Source: RGIG1840 sp964626795
Lineage (GTDB): Bacteria; Bacillota_I; Bacilli_A; RF39; UBA660
Direction of reading: 5' to 3'
NCBI GenBank assembly: GCA_964626795.1
Contig: CAZVIQ010000031.1
Span: forward strand, 1-9,558
Length of the DNA: 9,558 nt
The stretch's first letter is position 1; every line of letters starts with the position of its first letter. Made by a program: the position numbers and the translations under genes. This document shows positions 1 to 6,966 of the stretch, in pieces. The notes under the pieces were generated by a model that worked only from the letters and a program-made list of their open reading frames with translations, had not been told where the DNA came from and made no database searches.

Positions 1-1727
1 TTACTACCGTTTCCTCCAGAAACGGTGATACAAGATTTTAGAGAAACTGAGGCCCGCGCCCCGTTAGTATAGTCCACATGGTAGTTGTTCAGAGCCCCCG
101 ACGAAGACACATAGAACTCGTTCGCATACGACCCACTCCAGTAAGACGGCGACATTGTCCACCAATAGTTACTTGTTGCATTTTCCATTATGTATGAATC
201 TACACTAGATGGTGTCCTTACCACTCCTGCATAATCTATCTCATCTGCGTTTAATAATGCAATTGGTTTTTGTAAGTATCCATTTCCCGTTTCTGTGCTT
301 ACTGTATATCTACTTCGATTTGTTGAAGGGCATGCATATGTCGGTCTTTTATTTGTTACTAGTCTATCATATGCCGGATAATATGTAATACTTCCATCTA
401 TTCTTTCACTACTTCTATCATTACAATATACTGCAGTATCACTTAAATAACTTGCATAACTGCTTAGATTAGTATTATACCAGGTATCGACTACTGTTTT
501 TATTGTACTGTCTGTCTGAGGCATATTTGTATACCCACTCAAATTATAAGTATATCCTACATAATATTTATTATTAAGGGCTGAATTAAACGTTGAAGTA
601 TTTATAAATGCACTTGAGGTTCCTGATGCATCTCCTGAGTATGCAAGTTTTACTCCACCTTCACTTGTTGTTCTTACTATTCTCCATAAATATCCACCAA
701 ATGATACCCAGTTATTATTTACCGCTCCTCTGTAGTAATATATTCTTGTGTTATCTTCTCCATATGTAGCACTGTCTTCTGTATAATATAGTCCTCTTCC
801 ATTTGTCACTGATGATGGTTGTGTAAAATCTATACTTTCATCACTTTGTGCTGTATTGTCTGATAATATTTTATCTACTATAAATATTGGTATTTCTTTT
901 AAGTATATATTTAGTTCATTTTCTACTTTTATATTTAAATATGTCTGTACTTTATCTGGTAAGTATATTGTATTATCTCTTATTTGTGATTCTTTAGATG
1001 ATATTAATGTTATCTCTTTACTTCCTAATATTATTTCTCCTTGTTTTATATATAAAGTATGAATTCCTATTGGTGCATCCTCTATTTCATAGTATCCTTC
1101 TTCATCTGTTGTTGTGATTATTGGATCACTGTTTAGTTCTACTGTTACATCTGAAAGTATATTGTCATCATCTCCATATACATATCCTCCTAGAGCTACT
1201 CCCATTATTCTTGGTACTATCTGTAACTTACCACTGAAGATTGCTCCCTGGTTTTCATTCTGATTACTTCCTATCTCTTTAAACTTTACTGTTATTTCAT
1301 ATGTAATCGTTACTTCTGGATCTATATATGAAGTTAAGAGTGTTGCTTCTTCTGTTGGCATAGGTGTCTCTAGTACTTCTCCTCCATCCTCATTATCACT
1401 TGTTATTGTGTAAACCAGTTCATTATTTATAAATGTATTTACTACATTTGTTATATTTATATCATATCTTTGTCTTACACTTCCCGTATTAGTTACTGTA
1501 AATATTTTAGAAGAACTTACTCCTGGAAGTGCATTATCTAGTGATAATATATCTGTATCATTAAATACTAATCTTAAATCTGCTGTTTCTATAACAGTCT
1601 GGTTTGCATTTTCATTACCTGTTACACTTGCAGTAAAAAATGCATATGAAAGTCCTATAATTGTTAATATTACAAGTCCTATTATAGAAAAGCCTATTGC
1701 TAATAATTTGTTATTATATTTTTTCAA
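1..1727 (-). CDS. Exported multidomain surface protein with DGR-like variable C-terminus (3' end beyond window)
   Basis: The frame is open for 575 codons from a TTG start and leaves the window at the left edge; about 14 residues are probably missing, judged from the paralogue at 9253. A TTG start is preferred because the promoter -10 box covers the only upstream in-frame ATG (about 1764). Seen: KK then a hydrophobic segment at residues 8-30 ending in SYAFFTA, resembling TasA/camelysin-type exported proteins; a Thr/Asn-rich beta region to about 175; a carboxypeptidase-regulatory-like beta-sandwich at about 177-250 (GGYVYGDDDN, GYYEIEDAPIG); then a domain from about 285 with FGGYLWRIVR (W348) and WWTMSP near 522, resembling DUF6273 or C-type-lectin-like folds. 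Residues 521-555 are the variable region. Inferred role: a cell-surface binding protein diversified at its C-terminal face. Ligand unknown; domain names are from memory. Confidence 0.85.
   Translation of the reverse strand, partial: MKKYNNKLLAIGFSIIGLVILTIIGLSYAFFTASVTGNENANQTVIETADLRLVFNDTDILSLDNALPGVSSSKIFTVTNTGSVRQRYDINITNVVNTFINNELVYTITSDNEDGGEVLETPMPTEEATLLTSYIDPEVTITYEITVKFKEIGSNQNENQGAIFSGKLQIVPRIMGVALGGYVYGDDDNILSDVTVELNSDPIITTTDEEGYYEIEDAPIGIHTLYIKQGEIILGSKEITLISSKESQIRDNTIYLPDKVQTYLNIKVENELNIYLKEIPIFIVDKILSDNTAQSDESIDFTQPSSVTNGRGLYYTEDSATYGEDNTRIYYYRGAVNNNWVSFGGYLWRIVRTTSEGGVKLAYSGDASGTSSAFINTSTFNSALNNKYYVGYTYNLSGYTNMPQTDSTIKTVVDTWYNTNLSSYASYLSDTAVYCNDRSSERIDGSITYYPAYDRLVTNKRPTYACPSTNRSRYTVSTETGNGYLQKPIALLNADEIDYAGVVRTPSSVDSYIMENATSNYWWTMSPSYWSGSYANEFYVSSSGALNNYHVDYTNGARASVSLKSCITVSGGNGS
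6..26 (-). repeat. Perfect 8-bp stem hairpin downstream of variable region (left)
   Basis: On the coding strand ACCGTTTC and GAAACGGT form a perfect 8-bp inverted repeat around the 5-nt loop TGGAG. The hairpin starts about 24 bp beyond the GC tract and lies inside codons for TVSGGNG. DGR target sites studied in phage BPP-1 need a hairpin or cruciform of similar stem length 3' of the variable region. The same hairpin is at 9298-9318. Confidence 0.65.
51..63 (-). promoter_or_regulatory. GC-only tract, candidate IMH-like element (left)
   Basis: Thirteen consecutive G/C bases lie directly 3' (coding sense) of the last variable codon, in an otherwise AT-rich gene. In characterised DGRs a GC-rich initiation-of-mutagenic-homing (IMH) element occupies this position at the 3' end of the variable region. 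An identical tract lies at 9343-9355. The functional role is inferred. Confidence 0.6.
65..167 (-). other. Candidate DGR variable region, left copy
   Basis: This covers residues 521-555 of the left surface protein. Against the right copy (9357-9459) there are 24 base differences in 103 bp without indels. Codon pairs, left/right in coding order, are TAT/CAT, TCT/TGT, TAC/GGC, TGG/TGT, AGT/TAT, TAT/AGT, AAC/CAC, TAT/CAT, TCT/CGT, GGG/GGT, GCT/TTT, AAC/TTC, AAC/AGC, TAC/AGC, CAT/AAT, TAT/GAT and AAC/TAC. Fifteen of the 17 keep the same T or C third base and fit an AAY template. The other two differ only at the third base, where a template A is possible. Codons between them (TCG, GCG, GTG, CTG, GGG) are identical. 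This is the known signature of adenine-directed DGR mutagenesis; NNY codons can never become stops. No template repeat was seen here, so the call rests on the pairwise pattern. Confidence 0.8.
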
Positions 1728-1754
1728 AAAAATCACACTACTTTCATAGTGTAA
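1726..1754 (-). terminator. Candidate terminator of the nrd operon, overlapping the next gene's leader
   Basis: Reading leftward, TTACACTA (1754-1747) pairs with TAGTGTGA (1740-1733) around the loop TGAAAG, with one G-T pair, and seven T residues follow (1732-1726). This is the form of a Rho-independent terminator, though the stem is AT-rich. It lies about 65 bp after the nrdG stop and overlaps the -10 edge, leader and start region of the surface-protein gene. Transcripts starting near 1747 would lack the left arm. Confidence 0.45.
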
Positions 1755-1782
1755 TTTTATCATTGTTTTGTGTATTGTTCAA
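1754..1782 (-). promoter_or_regulatory. Sigma-A promoter of the left surface-protein gene
   Basis: On the minus strand there is a -35 TTGAAC (1777-1782), a 17-bp spacer and a -10 TAAAAT (1754-1759). A TG dinucleotide one base upstream of the -10 makes it an extended -10 promoter. Transcription should begin near 1747, about 20 nt before the TTG start, which leaves room for a ribosome site but no long leader. Confidence 0.75.
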
Positions 1783-1806
1783 GCACTATATTTGTCATAT
1801 TGTGCT
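1782..1806. promoter_or_regulatory. Imperfect palindrome abutting the -35 box
   Basis: AGCAC at 1782-1786 is mirrored by GTGCT at 1802-1806, with a further 4-bp ATAT match inside after one mismatch, around a 5-base centre. It touches the -35 box of the surface-protein promoter. It could be an operator for that gene or a weak stem in the nrdG 3' region; no poly-T follows. Confidence 0.35.
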
Positions 1807-1819
1807 ATATCATTTTGTT

Positions 1820-2368
1820 TTATCTTTGAGTAGTCAGTTCTTTTGTATTATAAATTGACTTCTCTTTTGAATATTTTTGAATTACAGAAGCTCTCCCTAC
1901 ACTTAAACTTCTTTTAACATTTAATATTCTTTGATTTTTTGAACCTCTAAACGGTAGTGTTAAACTTCTTTCTTCCAGTACAAATCTACCTTCAACTAAA
2001 ACATCTATATATTTCAATAATTTAAGTGCATTTGGATTATTTAGCAGTTCTTCAAATGTAAAACCAGTATAACACCAGACATTAAGGCCCTTTTCTTTCG
2101 CATATTTAGCAACAAGCGAAAAAGCATCTATCTGAAAGAAAGGATCTCCTCCAGTAAGTGTTATTCCATCTTCTAAATCTAATTCATCAATTTTTTTATA
2201 AAGTTCTTCCACTTCCATTACATATCCTGCACTAAAAGCGTGAGTTTCTGGATTATGACATCCTTTGCATTTATGTGAACATCCCTGTGCCCATATTACA
2301 GCGCGTATACCTTCACCATCAACAATACTTCCAATTTGAATTTCTTTCATTGCAAGTCTAATTTTCAT
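1820..2368 (-). CDS. nrdG: Anaerobic ribonucleotide reductase activating protein (radical SAM)
   Basis: NrdG uses a [4Fe-4S] cluster and S-adenosylmethionine to place the glycyl radical on NrdD, enabling anaerobic dNTP synthesis in the cytoplasm. Seen: the MKIRLA start, a GSIVDGEGIRAVIWAQGC stretch and the cluster motif CSHKCKGC (CX3CX2C) within the first 40 residues; TGGDPF (SAM-binding GGE-like motif) near the middle; and the family tail FRGSKNQRILNVK. From this ATG the protein is 182 aa, normal for the family but with a somewhat long basic C-terminus. The ATG at 2368 is chosen because AGGTGA (2374-2379) lies 5 nt upstream, overlapping the nrdD stop; a GTG nine bases upstream is less likely. 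It is last gene of the operon, 9 bp after nrdD. Confidence 0.95.
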   Translation of the reverse strand: MKIRLAMKEIQIGSIVDGEGIRAVIWAQGCSHKCKGCHNPETHAFSAGYVMEVEELYKKIDELDLEDGITLTGGDPFFQIDAFSLVAKYAKEKGLNVWCYTGFTFEELLNNPNALKLLKYIDVLVEGRFVLEERSLTLPFRGSKNQRILNVKRSLSVGRASVIQKYSKEKSIYNTKELTTQR

Positions 2369-2377
2369 AACAATCAC

Positions 2378-4726
2378 CTACTTAAAATTATGCTTTACTC
2401 TATCGTGTTCTTCTGCTTTTTTACCATTATTGAATCTATCAACAGTTCCTACCAGATAACCAGTTATTCTTCTTATTCTTTCAAAAGCAACTCCATCACT
2501 TTCAGTTCTTCCACATCCAGGACACTGGTCTTTTATTACTCCTGTAAAACCACAGATAGGATCTCTATCAACAGGATGGTTAACCGCTCCATAACCAATA
2601 TCACTTTCTTTCATAAGTCTTATAACTTTTTCAAAAGCATCTACATTATCTGTTACATCACCATCAAGTTCTATATAACTTATATGACCTGCATTTGTTA
2701 AAGAGTGATACATTCCTTCAATTTTCAATTTATTCTGAATTGAAATATTGTAATACACTGGTACATGGAATGAATTTGTATAATAATCTTTATCTGTAAC
2801 ACCCGGAATAATTCCATATATTGATTTATCTATTGCAGTAAATCTTCCAGAAAGTCCCTCTGCCGGTGTTGCGATTAGTGTAAAATTAAGTTTATACTCT
2901 TCTGCAAATTCATCACATTTTTTTCTCATAAATCTTATTATATTAAGTCCAAGTTCCTGTGCTTTTTTACTTTCTCCGTGATGTTCTCCTATAAGTGCTT
3001 TCAAACATTCTGCAAGTCCAATAAATCCTATAGTAAGAGTTCCATGTTTAAGCACTCTCTTAATTCTATCTCCAGGCTTCAATGTTTTTGAATCTATCCA
3101 TATACCTTGCCCAAGTAAGAATGGAAAATTGTATACTTTTTTAGAACATTGTGTTTCAAATCTTTCAAGTAATTGATCTCTTACTAGTTCCATTAAATCA
3201 GATAGTTCCTTATAAAATTCATCCATATTTGGAGTTTTATTATTTATTATTCCATATTTAATACCAAGTCTAGGTAAGTTTATTGATGTAAATGAAAGAT
3301 TTCCTCTTCCTGGAGTTATAGCTTTTGAAGGATCTGCCACATTAGCCATTACTCTTGTTCTACATCCCATGTATGCAACTTCTGTTTTATAGTCTCCTGG
3401 CACATAATAAGGTTTATTAAATGAAGAATCTAAGAATGAGAAATTAGGAAATAACCTTTTAGCTGAAACTTTACAAGCCAGTCTAAATAAATCATAGTTA
3501 GGATCTTTAGGATTATAACTAACTCCTTCTTTAAGTTTAAAAATTGATATTGGGAATATTGGAGTTTCATTTTTACCTAATCCAGCATAAGTAGCTAAAA
3601 GATAATTTTTAATTACCATTCTTCCTTCAAGTGAAATATCTGTTCCAAAATTCACCGATGAAAATGGAACTTGAGCACCTGCTCTACTATGCATAGTATT
3701 TAAATTATGAATAAACGCTTCCATAGCCTGAAAAGTAATTTTATCAGTTTTTTCTAATGCTCTATTTTTAGCTTTTATAAATATTCTTTCTAATGCTTCA
3801 CTTTTGCTGTAATATTTTTCAAACATCTTTATATCAGGATCAATATTCTTGATTTTATCTATATCTTTCTCTAATGCTTTAACATTAAGCAAGTTAAGAA
3901 AACCATTTAAATCTAGAAAGTCAAATAAAGTTTGTTTAAACTGTTTTTTATAAGTTTTTAAAACTCCGGGTGCCATGAAGTAATCAAAAGCAGGAATGCT
4001 TTGTCCACCATGCTGATCATTCTGATTAGACTGTATTGCTATTGCAGCAAGTGCACTATAGCTCATAATATCATTAGGACATCTTAAGTGTCCATGACCT
4101 GTTGAGAAACCATCTTTAAATAGTTCAAGCAAATCAATCTGACAGCATGTTGTAGTTCCCATTGGTAAAAAGTCCATATCATGAATATGTATCTGCCCAC
4201 TGTCATGAGCTTCAGCAAACTTAGCTTTCATTAGATATGCTTTTGCAAATTCTTTTGAAACTGTACTTCCATACTGAAGCATAGTTCCCATTGCTGTATC
4301 TCCATCAACATTGCCATTTTCTCTTTTAGAATCATCTTCTTTAGATTCTCTTAATGATAAAATTTCTATTGCTTTTACAAGTTTATGCTGTCTTGAGAAG
4401 AAAATCTTTCTTGATTCATTTCTTCTTTCTCTATAGTTTGAAAAAGATTCTAATATATCTAGATATCCGTTTTCTTTTAAATGTTTTTCTATTAAATCTT
4501 GAATCTCTTCTATTTTAATAAATTCAACATCGTTATAATTTTCTTTAATATCTTTAAGAACAGCATTATAAACATCGTTCATATCTTTTTCAGTATATGC
4601 TTCATTAGAAACACTATCAAAACCTTTTTTAATTGCTACAGCAATCTTTTCTCCGTTAAAATCAACCTTTTTACCTTCCCTTTTTATAACTTTTAATTTA
4701 TTTTCAATAAGTACAGTACTAACCAC
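2378..4726 (-). CDS. nrdD: Anaerobic ribonucleoside-triphosphate reductase (class III)
   Basis: NrdD reduces ribonucleoside triphosphates to deoxynucleotides under anaerobic conditions by glycyl-radical chemistry. Seen in 782 residues: an ATP-cone allosteric domain at about 10-100 (VIKREGKKVDFNGEKIAVAI); IHIHDMDFLPMG before C194 of TTCCQID, the expected thiyl-radical cysteine; RAGAQVPFSSVNFGTD near 348-363; C455 in YMGCRTRV, the second catalytic cysteine; CGF and CPGC cysteines (C725, C735, C738) of the zinc site; and RRITGYL with the radical glycine G756. All key residues are present, so it should be active. The start is GTG at 4726, set by AAGGAGGAG at 4733-4741. It follows the degenerate paralogue after a 20-bp gap and precedes nrdG. 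Confidence 0.97.
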   Translation of the reverse strand: MVSTVLIENKLKVIKREGKKVDFNGEKIAVAIKKGFDSVSNEAYTEKDMNDVYNAVLKDIKENYNDVEFIKIEEIQDLIEKHLKENGYLDILESFSNYRERRNESRKIFFSRQHKLVKAIEILSLRESKEDDSKRENGNVDGDTAMGTMLQYGSTVSKEFAKAYLMKAKFAEAHDSGQIHIHDMDFLPMGTTTCCQIDLLELFKDGFSTGHGHLRCPNDIMSYSALAAIAIQSNQNDQHGGQSIPAFDYFMAPGVLKTYKKQFKQTLFDFLDLNGFLNLLNVKALEKDIDKIKNIDPDIKMFEKYYSKSEALERIFIKAKNRALEKTDKITFQAMEAFIHNLNTMHSRAGAQVPFSSVNFGTDISLEGRMVIKNYLLATYAGLGKNETPIFPISIFKLKEGVSYNPKDPNYDLFRLACKVSAKRLFPNFSFLDSSFNKPYYVPGDYKTEVAYMGCRTRVMANVADPSKAITPGRGNLSFTSINLPRLGIKYGIINNKTPNMDEFYKELSDLMELVRDQLLERFETQCSKKVYNFPFLLGQGIWIDSKTLKPGDRIKRVLKHGTLTIGFIGLAECLKALIGEHHGESKKAQELGLNIIRFMRKKCDEFAEEYKLNFTLIATPAEGLSGRFTAIDKSIYGIIPGVTDKDYYTNSFHVPVYYNISIQNKLKIEGMYHSLTNAGHISYIELDGDVTDNVDAFEKVIRLMKESDIGYGAVNHPVDRDPICGFTGVIKDQCPGCGRTESDGVAFERIRRITGYLVGTVDRFNNGKKAEEHDRVKHNFK

Positions 4727-4732
4727 TATAAT

Positions 4733-4741
4733 CTCCTCCTT
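4733..4741 (-). promoter_or_regulatory. Strong ribosome binding site for nrdD
   Basis: AAGGAGGAG lies 6 nt upstream of a GTG codon and fixes it as the start of nrdD. It sits inside the 20-bp gap after the upstream paralogue, so the two are translated independently from one transcript. Confidence 0.85.
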
Positions 4742-4746
4742 CTTGG

Positions 4747-6774
4747 TTAACTATTATAATTATTTGTATTGAATTTTACAAATCCTACATTGTTATTTCT
4801 AATTATTTCCATTTCTTTTAATAATTCTTTATAATTTTTATTCTTAGTTACCGGTATATTTATTACATATCCTCCATTTAACAAACTTTGAAATTTAGAT
4901 TCATAATTTAATCTTTCTTCAAAGTTAATATCAAGATTCTCAAATACATGTGAGTAATTATTTTTATCAGTAATGCTTTTTATATTACCATAAATAGATT
5001 TATCTATAGAAATAAATGAACTTGATACTTTTTCATTCTCTATTTCACTAACAGTAAAATTGAGTTTTAATTCAGAAGTATATTTATCACATACTTTTCT
5101 TATAAAAGTTATAACTTCTAAGCATGTATTTATATTCTCTTTACTAAAGTTTTCTTTCTGTGAAAGTGAATGTACACATTCTCTAAGTCCCATAACATTT
5201 ATGTTAAACGTACCCTGCTTAATAACTTTCCTTACTTTCTGTCCCTCTTCAAGTTTTTCTAAATCTATCAAAGTATTATCTCTAAATAAATAACTAAAAT
5301 TATTTCTATATTTATTTGCTTTTATTTCAAATGATCCCAGTAATGAATTTCTACAAATTTCTAATATCTCTTCAAGTTCACTATAAAATTCTTTTTTAGA
5401 TTTATTTCTATATTTAAGTCCCAGCAATGAAAGATTAACAGAAACTGTTCCTAAAGACATTCTACCAATACTAATCTTTTTATCTTGAAAAACGTTATTA
5501 TAAATTCTTCTTCCATCACTAAAGTATTCTATATCGTGCTTAAAGTCTTTATTTGAATTTTTATTAAAAAGTGTATCTACAAAAGAAATATTTATATTTT
5601 TATGATTTATTATTAAATTCATTATTTTTAGATATATATCATAATTTACTTCGTTTTCTGAGTAATTAATCTGTTTCTTAATTTTATATATAAATTCTAC
5701 ATTTTTAAGTCCTATTAATTCCTCTATTACATTAATAAGTATTTCATTTATTAGTCTACCTTCATATGAATCATTTGTTCCAAAACTAATACTGAATTTA
5801 TTATTATTTATTTTTGAATCACAGTTTTCAAGTTTTAATATAAATATTCTTAAATCTTCTTTTACTTTATCTTTAAATTCTAAAGTTGCATCATTATAGG
5901 CTTTTTTAAAAATACTTTCTATCTCTTTATTTAATATAAAATCTTTAAATTGTTTTTCATTTATTATCAAACTATCTATTTTACTCAGCTCTTCTTTAAG
6001 TTTTATAAAATTAATATAATCCATAACTCCTGTAAAAATAAGATAATTTTTAATAAATCTCAAATAAATGTTTTTGAATTTATCTACTATGTAATCTTTT
6101 AAAATAAAATCTATACTTGGAAATGAAACTTCTCCACATATTTCTTTTGAAAAACCAGTAAGTATATCGCTTAAATATGTTAAATCATTATAAGGATTTA
6201 AATTTACACACGATAAATCAAAATGACAAGAAGAAAAGATTCCAAGAGGATAAAATTCTAAATTATGTATATGAATTTTTCCCTCATCATGTGCTCTTTG
6301 AATTTTAGTTTCAAGTAAATAGGATTTAGTATATTCCTGCGCTACTGATTTACCAAAATTTAAAAGTATTTCATTTGGCCTGAAATCATTTATATTTTCA
6401 CAAAGACATATTAATTTTTCTATATTACGAGCAAATTTATGTTGTTCTTTTTCAGAGCATAGTTCTCTTGATATAGCTCTTTTTTCTCTATACTTTTTAA
6501 AAGAATCATAAATTTCATTATATTTTAATTTTTTTAGTTCTTCTTCGATAATATCTTGGATATCTTCAACGTTAATTGTTTTTCTTCCAGAATAGTCTGT
6601 AGCAAGTTTTGTTAGAACAGATTCATAAACTTTGTTTACATCCTGTTCTTTATCTTCACTATAGATACTATCAAAAGCTTTTTTAATTGCTAGTGCAATC
6701 TTAGCGCCATTAAAAGAGACACGTTGGCCGCTTCTCTTAACGACAACCAAGTCATTAAAAACATCTTCTCTCAT
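4747..6774 (-). CDS. Degenerate NrdD-like protein with ATP-cone, probably catalytically inactive
   Basis: The 675-aa protein is colinear with the downstream NrdD from the ATP-cone (VVKRSGQRVSFNGAKIALAI, about 10-100) through IHIHNLEFYPLG, SFGTNDSYEGR, KQGTFNINVMGL and LKLNFTV to DKSIYGNI. It lacks the chemistry. The position of NrdD C194 is S182 (a Cys follows at 183), C455 aligns with D420 in YFSDGRRIY, and it ends at NNVGFVKFNTNN, just before the zinc cysteines and glycyl-radical loop, about 65 residues short. RAGAQVPF is also lost. Yet the frame is intact, with its own ribosome site (GGAGAGGT before ATG 6774), so selection seems to maintain it. Inferred role: a nucleotide-sensing or structural partner of NrdD. 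A recently decaying duplicate is the alternative. Confidence 0.85.
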   Translation of the reverse strand: MREDVFNDLVVVKRSGQRVSFNGAKIALAIKKAFDSIYSEDKEQDVNKVYESVLTKLATDYSGRKTINVEDIQDIIEEELKKLKYNEIYDSFKKYREKRAISRELCSEKEQHKFARNIEKLICLCENINDFRPNEILLNFGKSVAQEYTKSYLLETKIQRAHDEGKIHIHNLEFYPLGIFSSCHFDLSCVNLNPYNDLTYLSDILTGFSKEICGEVSFPSIDFILKDYIVDKFKNIYLRFIKNYLIFTGVMDYINFIKLKEELSKIDSLIINEKQFKDFILNKEIESIFKKAYNDATLEFKDKVKEDLRIFILKLENCDSKINNNKFSISFGTNDSYEGRLINEILINVIEELIGLKNVEFIYKIKKQINYSENEVNYDIYLKIMNLIINHKNINISFVDTLFNKNSNKDFKHDIEYFSDGRRIYNNVFQDKKISIGRMSLGTVSVNLSLLGLKYRNKSKKEFYSELEEILEICRNSLLGSFEIKANKYRNNFSYLFRDNTLIDLEKLEEGQKVRKVIKQGTFNINVMGLRECVHSLSQKENFSKENINTCLEVITFIRKVCDKYTSELKLNFTVSEIENEKVSSSFISIDKSIYGNIKSITDKNNYSHVFENLDINFEERLNYESKFQSLLNGGYVINIPVTKNKNYKELLKEMEIIRNNNVGFVKFNTNNYNS

Positions 6775-6795
6775 ATTTACCTCTCCGTTATTTTA

Positions 6796-6824
6796 AGTAT
6801 AGTACAGGTTATATAAATATGCAA
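6796..6824 (-). promoter_or_regulatory. Sigma-A promoter of the nrd operon
   Basis: On the minus strand there is TTGCAT (6819-6824), a 17-bp spacer and TATACT (6796-6801), ending 21 bp before the first operon ATG at 6774. It would drive the NrdD-like gene, nrdD and nrdG together. I looked for tandem NrdR boxes around it and saw no convincing match. Confidence 0.75.
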
Positions 6825-6920
6825 TGTTTTTTTTAAACTTTTTTAACTATTTTACATTTGAATGTTTTTCATTTCTATCTGTTTTTTATAAAAAAAACAT
6901 TTTACCCCTTTGTTTATGGT

Positions 6921-6949
6921 GAATATATTTATTGTATGTTAAATAAACT
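6921..6949 (+). promoter_or_regulatory. Possible sigma-E-type promoter for the sigK-like gene
   Basis: GAATATA (6921-6927), 14 bp and AATAAACT (6942-6949) weakly resemble the mother-cell sigma-E consensus, with 5 of 8 matches in the -10. In Bacillus, sigK is transcribed by sigma-E, so the position makes sense, but the match is weak in such AT-rich DNA. Confidence 0.3.
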
Positions 6950-6954
6950 TAACT

Positions 6955-6960
6955 AGGTGA
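6955..6960 (+). promoter_or_regulatory. Ribosome binding site deciding the TTG start of sigK
   Basis: AGGTGA ends 6 nt before TTG 6967. No ATG occurs in frame near the conserved N-terminus, and the TTG start gives a pro-sequence of the expected length. Confidence 0.7.
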
Positions 6961-6966
6961 TTTAAA

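Larger units (their letters stand above)
1..64 (-). repeat. Identical 64-bp repeat, copy A (3' flank of variable region)
   Basis: Bases 1-64 are identical to 9293-9356, carrying the GC tract, the hairpin and the intervening codons. The perfect conservation stops at the first variable base (65 versus 9357). The repeat may continue left of the window. Such a sharp boundary between zero and dense substitution suggests homing or gene conversion anchored in this flank. Confidence 0.9.

Noticed and set aside
6..26. Hairpin near the surface-protein 3' end as a transcription terminator
   Set aside because: In the right copy the same hairpin lies more than 40 bp before the stop codon inside coding sequence, and no T-run follows.
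168..256. Differences upstream of the variable region (VVRTPSSV versus VIYSLSSI) as additional DGR variation
   Set aside because: These changes include third positions and do not fit an AAY template; they look like ordinary paralogue divergence.
856..1062. Small plus-strand open frame
   Set aside because: It lies antisense within the well-supported surface-protein gene; a similar antisense frame appears at 7724-7918 only because the minus-strand sequences are homologous.
2336..2701. Plus-strand frame of 121 codons over nrdG/nrdD
   Set aside because: Antisense to two confidently identified enzymes; its Ser/Tyr/Ile-rich composition is the complement of AT-rich coding sequence.
6775..6966. NrdR boxes or a riboswitch in the divergent nrd/sigK intergenic region
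   Set aside because: I found no convincing tandem NrdR dyad and no conserved riboswitch core; the A/T runs here are typical of the base composition.
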